DNA of 64,000 nt from Cellulomonas soli (lineage in GTDB: Bacteria > Actinomycetota > Actinomycetes > Actinomycetales > Cellulomonadaceae), in NCBI RefSeq assembly GCF_013409305.1, contig NZ_JACBZJ010000001.1, forward strand, positions 3,906,001-3,970,000, in the 5' to 3' direction. Below the pieces are notes generated by a model that searched no databases, was not told the origin of the DNA, and saw only the letters and a program-made list of their open reading frames with translations. This document shows, one piece after another, positions 44,500 through 53,981 of the stretch (positions are counted from its first letter, which is position 1; every line of letters starts with the position of its first letter). The position numbers and the translations under genes were made by a program.

Positions 44500-46113
44500 A
44501 TGTCACGCCGCGACGACCACGACGGCCCCGTCACCTACGCGCCCGCACCCCTGCGCCCCCAGGACCGCGCCCCGCACGTGCCGTCCGCAGGAGTTCTCGT
44601 CGACGTCCCCCGGCCGCGGCCGGCGCGCGAGCGCCCGAGCGATCCCGCCGAGACCCCGCCCCCGACGACCGCTCCCTGGGCCCAGAGGGCCGTCGGGCTC
44701 GCCGTGTTCGCGATCGCCGCCAGCGCGGCGACGGCCCTGTGGCTCCTGCTCGCCGTCGACGTCCCCGAGGAGGCCCCCGGCCTGCACGAGGGGATCCTGC
44801 TCGGCGTCTGGCACGTGCTCTACGACACCGAGCTGCCGCCGCCGCGGATCCTGCTCGCGGCACTCCTGCTGGCCGTCCTGCTCGCCTCCGGCGTCGCACT
44901 GCTCGAGCAGCGGATCTCCACCCGGTCGCGACGCTCCGTCGACCAGCGCACCGACCCCCTGGCACCCAAGCTCGTGATGGCCGCGACGCGCGGGGTCTTC
45001 GCAGGCCCGGTCACCGTCGCCGCGCTCATCCCCGCGCACGACGAGGAGTACTCGCTGCCCGCGACGATCGCCTCCCTGAAGGCCCAGTCGCACCCGCCCG
45101 AGCGCATCGTCGTCATCGCGGACAACTGCACCGACGGCACCGTCGAGGTGGCACGGCGCGCCGGGGTCGAGGTCGTCGAGACCGTGGCCAACACCCGCAA
45201 GAAGGCGGGCGCGCTCAACCAGGTCCTCGCCCGCGTCCTGCCCGAGCTCGGCGACAACGACACCGTGCTCGTCATGGACGCCGACACCATGCTCGACGCC
45301 GGGTTCCTCGAGACGGCGGTCGCACGCATGAGCGCCGACCGCGCGCTCATGGCCCTCGGCGGCCTGTTCTACGGCGAGGAGGGCGCCGGCGTCCTCGGCC
45401 AGTTCCAGCGCAACGAGTACATCCGCTACGCCCGCGAGATGCGCCGCCGCGACGGACGGGTGCTCGTGCTGACCGGCACCGCCTCGCTGTTCCGCCCGGC
45501 TGCGCTGCGCGCCGTCGCCGACGGCCGCGGGACCCGGCTGCCCGGCACCTTCGGAGACGTCTACGACACCGCGGCGCTGACCGAGGACAACGAGCTGACG
45601 CTCGCCCTGAAGTCCCTCGGCGCCCTCATGACCTCTCCCCCGCAGTGCACCGTCGTCACCGAGGTCATGCCCACCTGGCGCACCCTGTGGGCCCAGAGGC
45701 TGCGCTGGCAGCGCGGCGCGCTGGAGAACCTCGGTGCGTACGGCGTCACCCCCCGCACCTTCCGCTACTGGGCGCAGCAGCTCGGCATCGGGTACGGCGT
45801 GATCGCACTCGGCGCGTACTTCCTGCTCGTCACTCTCGCGACGCTCAGCGCGGAGCAGATGATCTGGTTCCCGTTCTGGATCGGCCTGGGCGGCCTGTTC
45901 GCCCTCGAACGGGTCGTGACCGTGTGGCACGGCGGCTGGCGCGCCCGCCTGCTCGCCGCCGCCCTGCTGCCCGAGCTCGTCTTCGACGCGTTCCTCGACA
46001 TCGTCTACGTCAAGGGCGTGCTCGACATCTCCCTCGGCCGGCAGGCCAGCTGGAAGCACGTCGTGCACACCGCTCCGGCCCCCGTCCCGCAGCCGGCGGG
46101 CGGGCGACCATGA
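44500..46113 (+). CDS. Family 2 membrane glycosyltransferase
   Basis: A 537-residue processive-type glycosyltransferase. A Pro-rich cytosolic leader (about 60 residues) is followed by two membrane segments, the GT-A domain (about 165-420), then several C-terminal membrane segments. VAALIPAHDEE starts the nucleotide fold, VMDADTM is the DxD motif, LTEDNELTL the TED motif, and QRLRWQRGAL the Q/RxxRW motif. These are features of cellulose, hyaluronan and poly-GlcNAc synthases; the product is unknown. ATG 44500 has GGAG six bases upstream. It overlaps a 71-codon membrane protein gene. Confidence 0.88.
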   Translation: MSRRDDHDGPVTYAPAPLRPQDRAPHVPSAGVLVDVPRPRPARERPSDPAETPPPTTAPWAQRAVGLAVFAIAASAATALWLLLAVDVPEEAPGLHEGILLGVWHVLYDTELPPPRILLAALLLAVLLASGVALLEQRISTRSRRSVDQRTDPLAPKLVMAATRGVFAGPVTVAALIPAHDEEYSLPATIASLKAQSHPPERIVVIADNCTDGTVEVARRAGVEVVETVANTRKKAGALNQVLARVLPELGDNDTVLVMDADTMLDAGFLETAVARMSADRALMALGGLFYGEEGAGVLGQFQRNEYIRYAREMRRRDGRVLVLTGTASLFRPAALRAVADGRGTRLPGTFGDVYDTAALTEDNELTLALKSLGALMTSPPQCTVVTEVMPTWRTLWAQRLRWQRGALENLGAYGVTPRTFRYWAQQLGIGYGVIALGAYFLLVTLATLSAEQMIWFPFWIGLGGLFALERVVTVWHGGWRARLLAAALLPELVFDAFLDIVYVKGVLDISLGRQASWKHVVHTAPAPVPQPAGGRP

Positions 46114-46325
46114 CCCCGCTCGTGCTCGACGCGTCCGCCGCGGTGCTGCCCGCCACCCTGCTGACGTCCGCACCGGTGCGGATCCTCGCGGCGTTCGTCG
46201 CGATCAACACCGTCATGTACGGCGCGCTCGCGCTGTCCAAGGTGCTGCCGAAGATGCACCCGAGCCGGTGGCTGCGCCGCGACAACCGCCGCGCCGAGGA
46301 CCGCAGCATCCACCCGCCGAGCTGA
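46110..46325 (+). CDS. Small membrane protein coupled to the glycosyltransferase
   Basis: A 71-residue protein with one clear membrane helix (about residues 20-45) and a basic tail (RWLRRDNRRAEDRS). The ATG overlaps the glycosyltransferase stop by 4 bp (ATGA), so the two are translated together. No family is recognised. A synthase accessory subunit is inferred from coupling alone. Confidence 0.6.
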   Translation: MTPLVLDASAAVLPATLLTSAPVRILAAFVAINTVMYGALALSKVLPKMHPSRWLRRDNRRAEDRSIHPPS

Positions 46326-46366
46326 CTCCCGGACGACCTCGCCCCCGTGCGGGACCCACTGCGGAA

Positions 46367-46410
46367 ACGACGAAGGCCCCGATCCTGGCGGGGATCGAGG
46401 CCTTCGTCGT
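46367..46410. terminator. 19-bp hairpin terminator
   Basis: Arms 46367-46385 and 46392-46410 pair over 19 bp with one mismatch and a 6-nt loop. It ends the glycosyltransferase unit on the plus strand and the tRNA-Leu transcript on the minus strand. Confidence 0.8.
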
Positions 46411-46425
46411 CGCTGTCTCAACGAG

Positions 46426-46508
46426 TGTCCGGAGGGGGACTTGAACCCCCACGCCCGTTAGGGCACTAGCACCTCAAGCTAGCGCGTCTGCCATTCCGCC
46501 ACCCGGAC
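46426..46508 (-). tRNA. tRNA-Leu (anticodon GAG)
   Basis: An 83-nt cloverleaf. The acceptor is GTCCGGG with TCCGGAC, the D-arm contains GGCGGAATGGCAGACGC, and the anticodon loop TTGAGGT between CTAGC and GCTAG gives GAG. A long variable arm (TGCCC/GGGCG) marks a class II tRNA, and the T-loop is GGTTCAAGTCC. The 3' CCA is not encoded. A TATGTT hexamer about 46 bases upstream is a possible -10. Confidence 0.97.
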
Positions 46509-46655
46509 AGGTGGACCTTCGGGAGCCCGTGGGCGCCCCTTGGTGCGGCAGAAAACATAGCACGGCGGCGCCCTCGGACCCGCATCCACCCCCGGCTGCG
46601 CACCCCTGGGTGCGTCCCGCGGCGCAGCAGGGCCCGACGTGAGCAGAATGGCCGG

Positions 46656-47831
46656 ATGAGCGACCAGTCCGGGCACGTCGAGCACACCGCACCGCACTGG
46701 CTGCGAGCCATCGCCGGGGTGTCGTGGCGGCTGCTCGTCGTGGTCGCAGCGGTGTCGTTGGTGTTCTACGCGACCTCGCGCGTCCAGCTGCTGTTCATCG
46801 CCGTCTTCATGGCACTGGTCTTCACCGCCGTGCTGCGCCCGCTCGTCGACACCCTCGCCAAGGTCATGCCCCGCGCCCTGGCCACCGGGCTCGGACTGCT
46901 CTCCGGCATCCTCGTCTTCCTCGGCCTGCTCGCCTACGTGGCCTACTCGATCGTCAACCAGTGGAACGCGCTGTCGGTCACGTTCGGTGACGGCATCGCC
47001 GAGCTGCTCACGTACCTGGAGAGCGGGCGGCTGCCGGTCCAGATCACCAACGACCAGATCAACGAGTGGATCGCCACCGCCCAGCAGTGGGTGCAGGACC
47101 ATGCCGGTGAGATCGCCGGCCAGGCGGCCACGCGCGCAGGTTCGGTCGTCGAGGTGTTCACGGCGCTCGCCCTGGCCATCTTCTGCTCGGTGTTCTTCCT
47201 CGCCCGCGGGCGCGAGATGTGGACGTGGTTCCTCAACCAGCTGCCCACGCGCGTGCGGGAGACGTGGCACCAGGCCGGCGGCGTCGGCTGGTACACGTTC
47301 TCGGGGTACACCCGAGGGACCGTGATCATCGCCGTCACCGACGGGATCTTCGCGTTCATCCTGCTCTCGGTGCTGCGCGTGCCGCTGTCGGCGCCCCTGG
47401 CCGTGCTCGTCCTCATCGGGGCGTTCATCCCGCTGGTAGGCGCACCCGCGGCCATGATCGTGGCGATGATCGTCGCTCTGGCCGCCAACGGCCTGTGGTC
47501 GGCGGTGGCCGTCGGCGTCGGCATCGCGCTCATCGGGCAGTTCGAGGGGCACGTACTGCAGCCCATCGTCATGGGCAAGCAGGTCTCGCTGCACCCCGTC
47601 GTCATCGCGCTTGCGGTCACGGCGGGCACACTGACCGCCGGGATCCTCGGCGCGGTCATCGCCGTGCCACTCGTCGCGGTCGCCTGGTCGGTCTTCGCCA
47701 AGCTGCGCACGCTCGAACCCCCGACGGACCACACCGACGCAGGTCCCGCGCCCGAGGCGGGCCCGTCCGACGCCGAACGTGCGCCCGTGCGGGGCCGGAC
47801 GACGGACGGGATGTCACCGGAAGTCGCGTGA
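46656..47831 (+). CDS. AI-2E family transporter (PerM-like)
   Basis: A 391-residue membrane protein with about eight hydrophobic segments and the family's central soluble insertion (about residues 110-150). GYTRGTVIIAVTDGIFA, GAFIPLVGAPAAM and QFEGHVLQPIVMG are conserved blocks of this family. The name comes from one E. coli member linked to AI-2 export; others are cation/proton antiporters, so the substrate is open. CAGAAT lies six bases before the ATG. The last 18 bp overlap the end of dnaE2 on the other strand. Confidence 0.9.
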   Translation: MSDQSGHVEHTAPHWLRAIAGVSWRLLVVVAAVSLVFYATSRVQLLFIAVFMALVFTAVLRPLVDTLAKVMPRALATGLGLLSGILVFLGLLAYVAYSIVNQWNALSVTFGDGIAELLTYLESGRLPVQITNDQINEWIATAQQWVQDHAGEIAGQAATRAGSVVEVFTALALAIFCSVFFLARGREMWTWFLNQLPTRVRETWHQAGGVGWYTFSGYTRGTVIIAVTDGIFAFILLSVLRVPLSAPLAVLVLIGAFIPLVGAPAAMIVAMIVALAANGLWSAVAVGVGIALIGQFEGHVLQPIVMGKQVSLHPVVIALAVTAGTLTAGILGAVIAVPLVAVAWSVFAKLRTLEPPTDHTDAGPAPEAGPSDAERAPVRGRTTDGMSPEVA

Positions 47832-50800
47832 GGACGACCGCACGCGCAGCGACAGCGGGGCCAGGTGCTCGGCGACCAGGTTCGTGGCCCCGTCGGCACG
47901 CTCCAGACGACCGCGCACGACCAGCGCCCGCGAGGTGCGCGCCGTCGTCCGGAACCGCTGCCACAGCCCCGAGGAGCAGATGACGTTGAGCAGGCCCGTC
48001 TCGTCCTCCAACGACAGGAACGTCACCCCGCGGGCCGTGCCCGGCCGTTGACGGTGCGTGACCACACCGGCGACCGCCACCCGCCGACCCACCTCGTGCC
48101 GGTACACCTGCTCGACGCGCAGCACCCCGGCCTCGTCGAGCCCCTCGCGCAGGAACTGCGTCGGGTAGGAGTCGACCGAGACGCCCGTGGCCCACACGTC
48201 GGCCGTCGCGGTCTCGACCTCGCTCAGCCCCGGCAGCGTGGGGGCGCTGATGCCGACCGAGACACCCGGGAGCGTGTCGGGGCCCTCCTGGGCGAGCGCC
48301 CCGGCGGCCCACAACGCCTCCCGACGGGTCACACCCAGGCTGTCGAGCGCGCCCGCGGTCGCGAGCGACTCCAGCTGGGCGGTGGACAGCCGCACCCGGC
48401 GCACCAGGTCGCGCAGGTCGACGAACGGCCCACGCACCCGGCGCTCGGCGACCACGCGTTCGGCCACGTCCGCGCCGACCGAGCGCACCGCGGCCAGGCC
48501 GAGCCGCACCGCGAGCGAACGCTGCTCCCCTGTGGCCTCACCCGGCGGACGGACCCGGGCCGTGCCGCTGGGCACGGGGACCAGGCGCGGCTCGCCCCCG
48601 GTCCGCGTCGGCCCCGTGCGCTCCACGCACGCCTGCACGGCCGAGGTCTGCACGTCCGGGCGCAGCACCGCCAGACCGTGCCGACGGGCGTCCGCGGCCA
48701 GGGTCTGCGGGGAGTAGAAGCCCATCGGCTGGGCCGCCAGGATGCCCGCGTAGAACGCCGCCGGGTGGTGCACCTTGAGCCACGAGCTGGCGTACACCAG
48801 GAACGCGAACGAGTACGCGTGCGACTCGGGGAAGCCGAAGTCGGCGAACGCCCTGAGCTTGTCGAAGATCTCCTCACGGGTCCGCTCGTCGACACCGTTG
48901 TTCGCCATGCCCGCCATCAGCCGGGCCCGCAACGCCTCCATGCGCTCGACCGACCGCTTGGAACCCATCGCCCGGCGCAGCTGGTCGGCCTCGGTGGGCG
49001 TGAAGTCGGCCACGTCGATCGCCATCTGCATGAGCTGCTCCTGGAACAGCGGGACGCCCAGGGTGCGCTTGAGCGACTTCTCCAGCTTCGGGTGCGGGTA
49101 GGTCACCTTCTGCCGTCCGCGGTATCGCTCGATGTACGGGTGCACCGAACCGCCCTGGATCGGCCCGGGGCGGATGAGCGCGACCTCGATGACGATGTCG
49201 TAGAACGTCTTCGGCTGCAGGCGCGGCAACGTGCCCATCTGCGCGCGCGACTCCACCTGGAACACCCCTACGGTGTCCGCCGCGCACAGCAGGTCGTACA
49301 CCAGCGGGTCCTCCGGAGGCAGGGCGTGCAGGTCCAGATCGACACCCTCGTGCTCACGCACGAACCCGAACGCCAGGCGCAACGCGGTGAGCATGCCCAG
49401 ACCCAGCAGGTCGAACTTCACCAGCCCGGCGTCCGCGCAGTCCTCCTTGTCCCACTGCAGCACCGTGCGACCCGGCATCCGCGCCCACTCCACCGGGCAC
49501 ACCTCGATGACCGGGCGGTCGCACATGACCATGCCGCCGGAGTGGATGCCCAGGTGCCGGGGCAGCCGCAGGAACCGTTCGGCCAGGTCGATCACCTGGT
49601 CCGGGATCTCGTCGAGGGCGTCGGCCGGCGGCGGCGCGACCGGGGGGACCACGTCGTGCCGGTCGACGGTCGGCTCCCCCGGACCCGGTGCGGCCCGGCG
49701 GCGCGCCACGGGTGCCGGCTCGTGCTGCGTGCTCCACAGCACGCCGTCGCCGTCACGCCTCCCGACCGCTGCAGGCGACCCTCCGGCCACCGGGCCGACC
49801 GGACCCGAGCGGTGCATCGTCCACCACGGGCTGTCCCGCTCCGGACCACGCAGGCTCCCCCAGCGCTCGATGCCCGACGCCCACGCGTCCTGCTGACCGG
49901 CGTCGTACCCGAGCGCGCGGGCCGCGTCGCGCACGGCCGAGCGCGGACGGTAGGAGATGACGTTGGCCACCTGCGCCGCGTGCCGGCGGCCGTGCGTGCG
50001 GTACACGTACTGGATGACCTCCTCACGGCGGGCCGACTCGATGTCGACGTCGATGTCCGGCGGGCCGTCCCGTTCGGGGGCCAGGAACCGCTCGAACAGC
50101 AGGCCGTGGCGCACCGCGTCGACCGCGGTCACGCGCAGCGCGTAGCAGACCGCCGAGTTCGCGGCCGAGCCGCGCCCCTGGGCGAGGATCCCGTTCTTGC
50201 GGCAGAAGTCGACCAGGTCGTACACGACGAGGAAGTACCCGGGGAACCCGAGCCCCTCGATGACGGTCAGCTCGTGCTCGAGCTGGGCGTACGCCCCGGG
50301 CACCCGTTCGTGCCCCGGGTGGCCGTACAGGTCCTCCGCACCACGCCGGACCAGCTCGCGCAGCCAGGTCGCCTCCGTGTGCCCGGGCGGCACGGGGTAC
50401 GGCGGCAGGTCCGGGGCGACCAGCCGCAGGTCGAACGCGCACTCGACACCCAGGTCGGCCGCCGTACGCACCGCCTGCGGATACCGCCTGTGCAGCACCG
50501 CCATCTCCGCCGCCGAACGCAGGTGCGCGACCAGCGCCCCGGGCAGCCAGCCGTCCATGTCCTCCAACGACGAGCGTGCCCTGACGGCCGCGAGGGCGGC
50601 TGCGAGGTCGGCGTCGCGCGGGGTCGCGTGGTGCACGTTGCCCGTGGCCGCCAGCGGCAGGCGCAGCGTGTCAGCGAGCACCGCGAGCGCGTCGGCACGT
50701 TCGGCGTCCTGCGGGGTGCCGGACGCCGTGAGCTCCACGGCGACGTTCTCCCGGCCGAACAGGGCCACGAGCCGGTCCAGCTCGGTGCGCGCCGCGTCGA

Positions 50801-51353
50801 ACCCGCCGGGCGCGACCGCGACGGTGCCCGACGGGTCGCCGCCCGCGAGCGCGCGCCGGACGGCACCCTTGCGGCAGCCGGTGAGCACGAGCCACTGCCC
50901 GGCGGCGGCCTCGGCGAGCGTCTCGAGCCGGTGGTCGGCGGCTCCCTTGCGTCCGGTGCGCAGGTGCGCCTCGGCGATCGCCCTCGACAGCCCCCGGTAC
51001 CCGTCCGGACCGCGTGCGAGAACCACCAGGTGCGTCGAGCGCGGGTCCGGGATGCCGGTCGGCGGGTCCAGCACGGGCGGTCCGGGGCGCGGTGCACGCT
51101 CGTTCGGGTGGCGTCGTCCGTCGGGGGCGGGCAGGTGCAGCTCGGCGCCGAACACCGTCGGCAGGTTCACGGCACGGGCAGCCTCGGAGAACCGGACCAC
51201 GCCGTACAGGCCGTCGTGGTCGGTGATGGCCAGCGCCTCCAGGCCCAGCCGGGCGGCCTCGGCGGCCAGCTCCTCGGGCTGGCTGGCGCCGTCGAGGAAG
51301 CTGAACGCGGAGTGCGCGTGCAGCTCGGCGTAGCGAGGGGTCGGCTCAGTCAT
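47814..51353 (-). CDS. dnaE2: Error-prone DNA polymerase III alpha-like subunit
   Basis: A 1179-residue C-family polymerase for SOS translesion synthesis. The N-terminal PHP domain has YAELHAHSAFSFLDGAS and AITDHDGLYG. The catalytic palm has PPDIDVDIESARREEVIQY; FQEQLMQMAI, RRAMGSKR and FGFPESHAYSFAFLVYAS are fingers/palm motifs. A C-terminal OB fold ends the protein, and the DnaE1 tau-binding extension is missing. A Pro/Gly/Arg-rich insertion at about residues 485-570 interrupts the fingers. It overlaps imuB by 8 bp and is the last gene of the imuA'-imuB-dnaE2 unit. Confidence 0.97.
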   Translation of the reverse strand: MTEPTPRYAELHAHSAFSFLDGASQPEELAAEAARLGLEALAITDHDGLYGVVRFSEAARAVNLPTVFGAELHLPAPDGRRHPNERAPRPGPPVLDPPTGIPDPRSTHLVVLARGPDGYRGLSRAIAEAHLRTGRKGAADHRLETLAEAAAGQWLVLTGCRKGAVRRALAGGDPSGTVAVAPGGFDAARTELDRLVALFGRENVAVELTASGTPQDAERADALAVLADTLRLPLAATGNVHHATPRDADLAAALAAVRARSSLEDMDGWLPGALVAHLRSAAEMAVLHRRYPQAVRTAADLGVECAFDLRLVAPDLPPYPVPPGHTEATWLRELVRRGAEDLYGHPGHERVPGAYAQLEHELTVIEGLGFPGYFLVVYDLVDFCRKNGILAQGRGSAANSAVCYALRVTAVDAVRHGLLFERFLAPERDGPPDIDVDIESARREEVIQYVYRTHGRRHAAQVANVISYRPRSAVRDAARALGYDAGQQDAWASGIERWGSLRGPERDSPWWTMHRSGPVGPVAGGSPAAVGRRDGDGVLWSTQHEPAPVARRRAAPGPGEPTVDRHDVVPPVAPPPADALDEIPDQVIDLAERFLRLPRHLGIHSGGMVMCDRPVIEVCPVEWARMPGRTVLQWDKEDCADAGLVKFDLLGLGMLTALRLAFGFVREHEGVDLDLHALPPEDPLVYDLLCAADTVGVFQVESRAQMGTLPRLQPKTFYDIVIEVALIRPGPIQGGSVHPYIERYRGRQKVTYPHPKLEKSLKRTLGVPLFQEQLMQMAIDVADFTPTEADQLRRAMGSKRSVERMEALRARLMAGMANNGVDERTREEIFDKLRAFADFGFPESHAYSFAFLVYASSWLKVHHPAAFYAGILAAQPMGFYSPQTLAADARRHGLAVLRPDVQTSAVQACVERTGPTRTGGEPRLVPVPSGTARVRPPGEATGEQRSLAVRLGLAAVRSVGADVAERVVAERRVRGPFVDLRDLVRRVRLSTAQLESLATAGALDSLGVTRREALWAAGALAQEGPDTLPGVSVGISAPTLPGLSEVETATADVWATGVSVDSYPTQFLREGLDEAGVLRVEQVYRHEVGRRVAVAGVVTHRQRPGTARGVTFLSLEDETGLLNVICSSGLWQRFRTTARTSRALVVRGRLERADGATNLVAEHLAPLSLRVRSSSRDFR

Positions 51354-53040
51354 AGGTCGCCTCGCAGACCCACCCGTCGGGGGTGCCGGCCAGCAGCAGC
51401 GCCTGCCGGTCGTCGAGCGTGACCTGCAGGTGGGCGCGGGGGGCGGCGCCGGCGACCCACCAGCGCTGGGTGAGCAGCCACGGTCCGGCCCAGCCGACGA
51501 CGGCGCGGACCGGGTCGCCGTGCGGGCGCCACCGCACGGTCGCCGGGGCCGCGGTCAGGCGGCACCGGGAGTCCACCCCCACGGGCACCCCGTCGGCGTC
51601 GAGCACGTCGAGCGGCTCGGGCGCGGGCGGCACGGTCGCGGGGGCCGGGTCCGGGAGGCGGCCCGGCCAGGGGCGGTCCAGCGGACGCCCGGGGGCGGAC
51701 TGCTCACCCCAGGGGCGCAGGTGCACCTGGTCGCGCACGTCACGCCCACCCTGCAGGGTCGCCTGCAGCACACCGTCGAGCCCGACGATGCCCTGCACCC
51801 GGTCCAGCGCCCGGTGCGCACGCAGGTCACCACCGGACGGCCCTCCCCACAGCCGTCCCTGCTCGGCACCTGCGGGGGCGACGTCGAGCGCGGTGACCGT
51901 CAGGTGCACGAGCGTGACGGGGTGCTCCTCCCCCAGCAGGTCCGGGTCGGGCACCTCCAGCAGGTCGTCGTCGTGCGGGTCACGGGAACGACGCCGACGG
52001 TCGCGACCACCGGTCAGCCGCGAGCGTTCCCGGGCGGCCTCGATCGCGGCGCCGGTGAGCCAGCCCTCGAGCTGCCAGCGGATCCGGTCGGTGATGCGAG
52101 CCGGTGTGAGCCCGCCCCAGCCGCCCAGGTCGGTGCGCCAGGTGCGCACGAGCTCCTCGCCGTCGTCGGTGCGCGCGGCGATCTGCAGGCGCCCGCACGA
52201 GACGGCCCGCTGCACGAGCAGGTCGTGCAGCTGCTCGGCCAGCCGACGCCCGGCGAACGTGGCGGTGTCGACACGGTCGACCGGGGGGTCGAGCGCGGCG
52301 GAGACCTCGAGGTCGGCCTCGGGCCGCCGGCGGGCCGGGGGGCGCTCGTCGCGGCCGCAGGCCAGGGTGTGCGCCCACACCCCCAGCGGGCCGAACCGGG
52401 CGTGCACGTCGGTGCGCGGCAGCGCCGCGATCTGGCCGAGGGTGCGCAGCCCGAGCCGGTGCCACAGGTCGACGAGGTCGGCGACCGCCGCCGCGACGTC
52501 GTCGCTGACGGTGGCGTGCACCAGCTCGCCGACCCCGCGCGGTGCCAGGAACGCCGGCGAACCGCCTGCGGGGACCGCCGACCCGGTGCGGGCGGCGAGC
52601 ACGGCGGCCAGCAGCCCGTCGGCGGTGCCGACCGCGCACTCGTGACCCGTCGCCTCGCCGACGGCGGCGACCAGCAGCTCCGCGAGCGCCTCCTCCGAGC
52701 CGTGGTAGCGGCTCGCCCCGGACGCCGGCAGCAGGAGCAGCCCGGCGCGGGCCACCTCGATCCCGGCGACCACGGTCTCGGCGGCGGCGGCGACCGGTTC
52801 GAACAGGCGCACGTCGCGCGCGTCGTCGGCGGGCAGCAGCACCAGCTCGGGGCACACGCCCTGCGCCTGCCGTCGCCGCATGCCGCGACGCACGCCCTGC
52901 GCACGGGCGAGCTCGGACACGGCGGTGAGCCGTCGCCCGTCGTGCACCGCGGCGGGCACGTGCACGGGCGTGCGTTCGACGGCGGCCGCGGCGACGACCG
53001 GCCAGTCGGGGACCCACAGGACGGTGGTGCGGGTGCTCAT
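51346..53040 (-). CDS. imuB: ImuB, inactive Y-family polymerase-like mutasome hub
   Basis: A 564-residue Y-family relative. It starts LWVPDWPVVAAAA, the ImuB form of motif I, and the catalytic SxDE motif is replaced (LLLPASGASRYHG), so it should not polymerise. A helix-hairpin-helix thumb (LGLRTLGQIAALP) and little-finger region follow. The C-terminal 200 residues mediate protein contacts in this family and link DnaE2 to the beta clamp. ATG 53040 overlaps imuA' by 4 bp. Confidence 0.94.
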   Translation of the reverse strand: MSTRTTVLWVPDWPVVAAAAVERTPVHVPAAVHDGRRLTAVSELARAQGVRRGMRRRQAQGVCPELVLLPADDARDVRLFEPVAAAAETVVAGIEVARAGLLLLPASGASRYHGSEEALAELLVAAVGEATGHECAVGTADGLLAAVLAARTGSAVPAGGSPAFLAPRGVGELVHATVSDDVAAAVADLVDLWHRLGLRTLGQIAALPRTDVHARFGPLGVWAHTLACGRDERPPARRRPEADLEVSAALDPPVDRVDTATFAGRRLAEQLHDLLVQRAVSCGRLQIAARTDDGEELVRTWRTDLGGWGGLTPARITDRIRWQLEGWLTGAAIEAARERSRLTGGRDRRRRSRDPHDDDLLEVPDPDLLGEEHPVTLVHLTVTALDVAPAGAEQGRLWGGPSGGDLRAHRALDRVQGIVGLDGVLQATLQGGRDVRDQVHLRPWGEQSAPGRPLDRPWPGRLPDPAPATVPPAPEPLDVLDADGVPVGVDSRCRLTAAPATVRWRPHGDPVRAVVGWAGPWLLTQRWWVAGAAPRAHLQVTLDDRQALLLAGTPDGWVCEATYD

Positions 53041-53891
53041 CCGACGAGCCTCAACCCGGTCCGTGCGGGCCTCACCAGGGTGGTGGTGCCGTCGGGCACG
53101 GGCCCCTCGCCGGGGCGCGGCAACGGCAGCGTCAGCTCGACCGACCGGGGCACGGCGGCGCTGCCGCGTCCGCTGCGCAGCACCGTGACCTCGTGCGTGC
53201 GCAGGTACCCCTCACCCGCGCCGACCCCCGCCCACCGACCCGGTTCGACCTCCAGCACCGCCCCGGCACCCACCCAGGGCGCGGTCGACAGCAGCACGGC
53301 ACCGCGCTCACGGGCACGGGCGGACAACCGCCGCCGGTCGACGTCGGTGAGCACCACCTGCGGCCCGACCAGGACGACGTCGAGCCCGTCGACGAGGGCC
53401 GCCACCACGAGGGCGGCGTCCGGCCCGGGTGCGGGCACCACGGCGAGGCGTTCGAGCGCGACGCCGGCCTGGGCCGCGGCGAGCAGACCGACCGCGGGCT
53501 GCCCGACGAGCGCAGCCCACGCGCCCCCGGCGCACGCGTGCGCGAGCAGCGCCAGGACGAGCGAGGTGGAACCGAGGACGACCGTGGTGGCACCCCGACG
53601 CAGCCCGTCGGGCAGCACGGGCGCCAGCGCCGGGGGTACGGGCAGCGGCGGCCGCTCGGTGGTCAGCAGGGAGGTGGTCAGCTCGGAGGTGGTCAGCTCG
53701 GAGGTGGTCAGCTGGGAGACCGTCGGCACGGGTGCAGGCACCGCGGGGGCCGGGGACACCGGGGACACCGTCAGGCTCCGCGCACCCGTGCGCCGCTCGG
53801 CGTGCGCCAGCACCGCCCGCGCACGGGCCGCCCGATCCGTGATCCCGGCACGGGCGAGCGCCTGCTCCTCGACGGCGGTCTCGACCGTCAC
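53037..53891 (-). CDS. imuA': ImuA'-like RecA-fold mutasome accessory protein
   Basis: A 284-residue RecA-like protein lacking a usable Walker A Lys (VVLGSTSLVL in its place). It is the first gene of the mutasome operon. A 15-bp tandem repeat encodes LTTSE repeats at about residues 60-80, between the N-terminal helices and the RecA-like fold. The GTG at 53891 is chosen because GGAGG is eight bases upstream; the GTG at 53900 overlaps that ribosome binding site. An SOS box lies upstream. Confidence 0.85.
   Translation of the reverse strand: MTVETAVEEQALARAGITDRAARARAVLAHAERRTGARSLTVSPVSPAPAVPAPVPTVSQLTTSELTTSELTTSLLTTERPPLPVPPALAPVLPDGLRRGATTVVLGSTSLVLALLAHACAGGAWAALVGQPAVGLLAAAQAGVALERLAVVPAPGPDAALVVAALVDGLDVVLVGPQVVLTDVDRRRLSARARERGAVLLSTAPWVGAGAVLEVEPGRWAGVGAGEGYLRTHEVTVLRSGRGSAAVPRSVELTLPLPRPGEGPVPDGTTTLVRPARTGLRLVG
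53658..53717. repeat. Four 15-bp tandem repeats within imuA'
   Basis: Units start at 53658, 53673, 53688 and 53703 and encode TTS(E/L)L pentapeptides on the minus strand. The middle two are identical. Confidence 0.85.
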
Positions 53892-53981
53892 GGCACCCAC
53901 CTCCTACCCGTCCTGCACCGCTGTGCACCTGTCCGACGACACCACCACGCCGACGCACCAGGTGTGCGACGGCAGTGCTGC

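Noticed and set aside
47865..51422. A very long open frame on the plus strand opposite dnaE2
   Set aside because: It is an antisense shadow of a GC-rich gene: its Arg/Gly/His/Val-rich translation has no domain, and dnaE2 on the other strand has every family motif.
51346..53040. Active Y-family DNA polymerase (DinB)
   Set aside because: The catalytic SxDE motif is replaced and the gene lies between imuA' and dnaE2, so it is ImuB.
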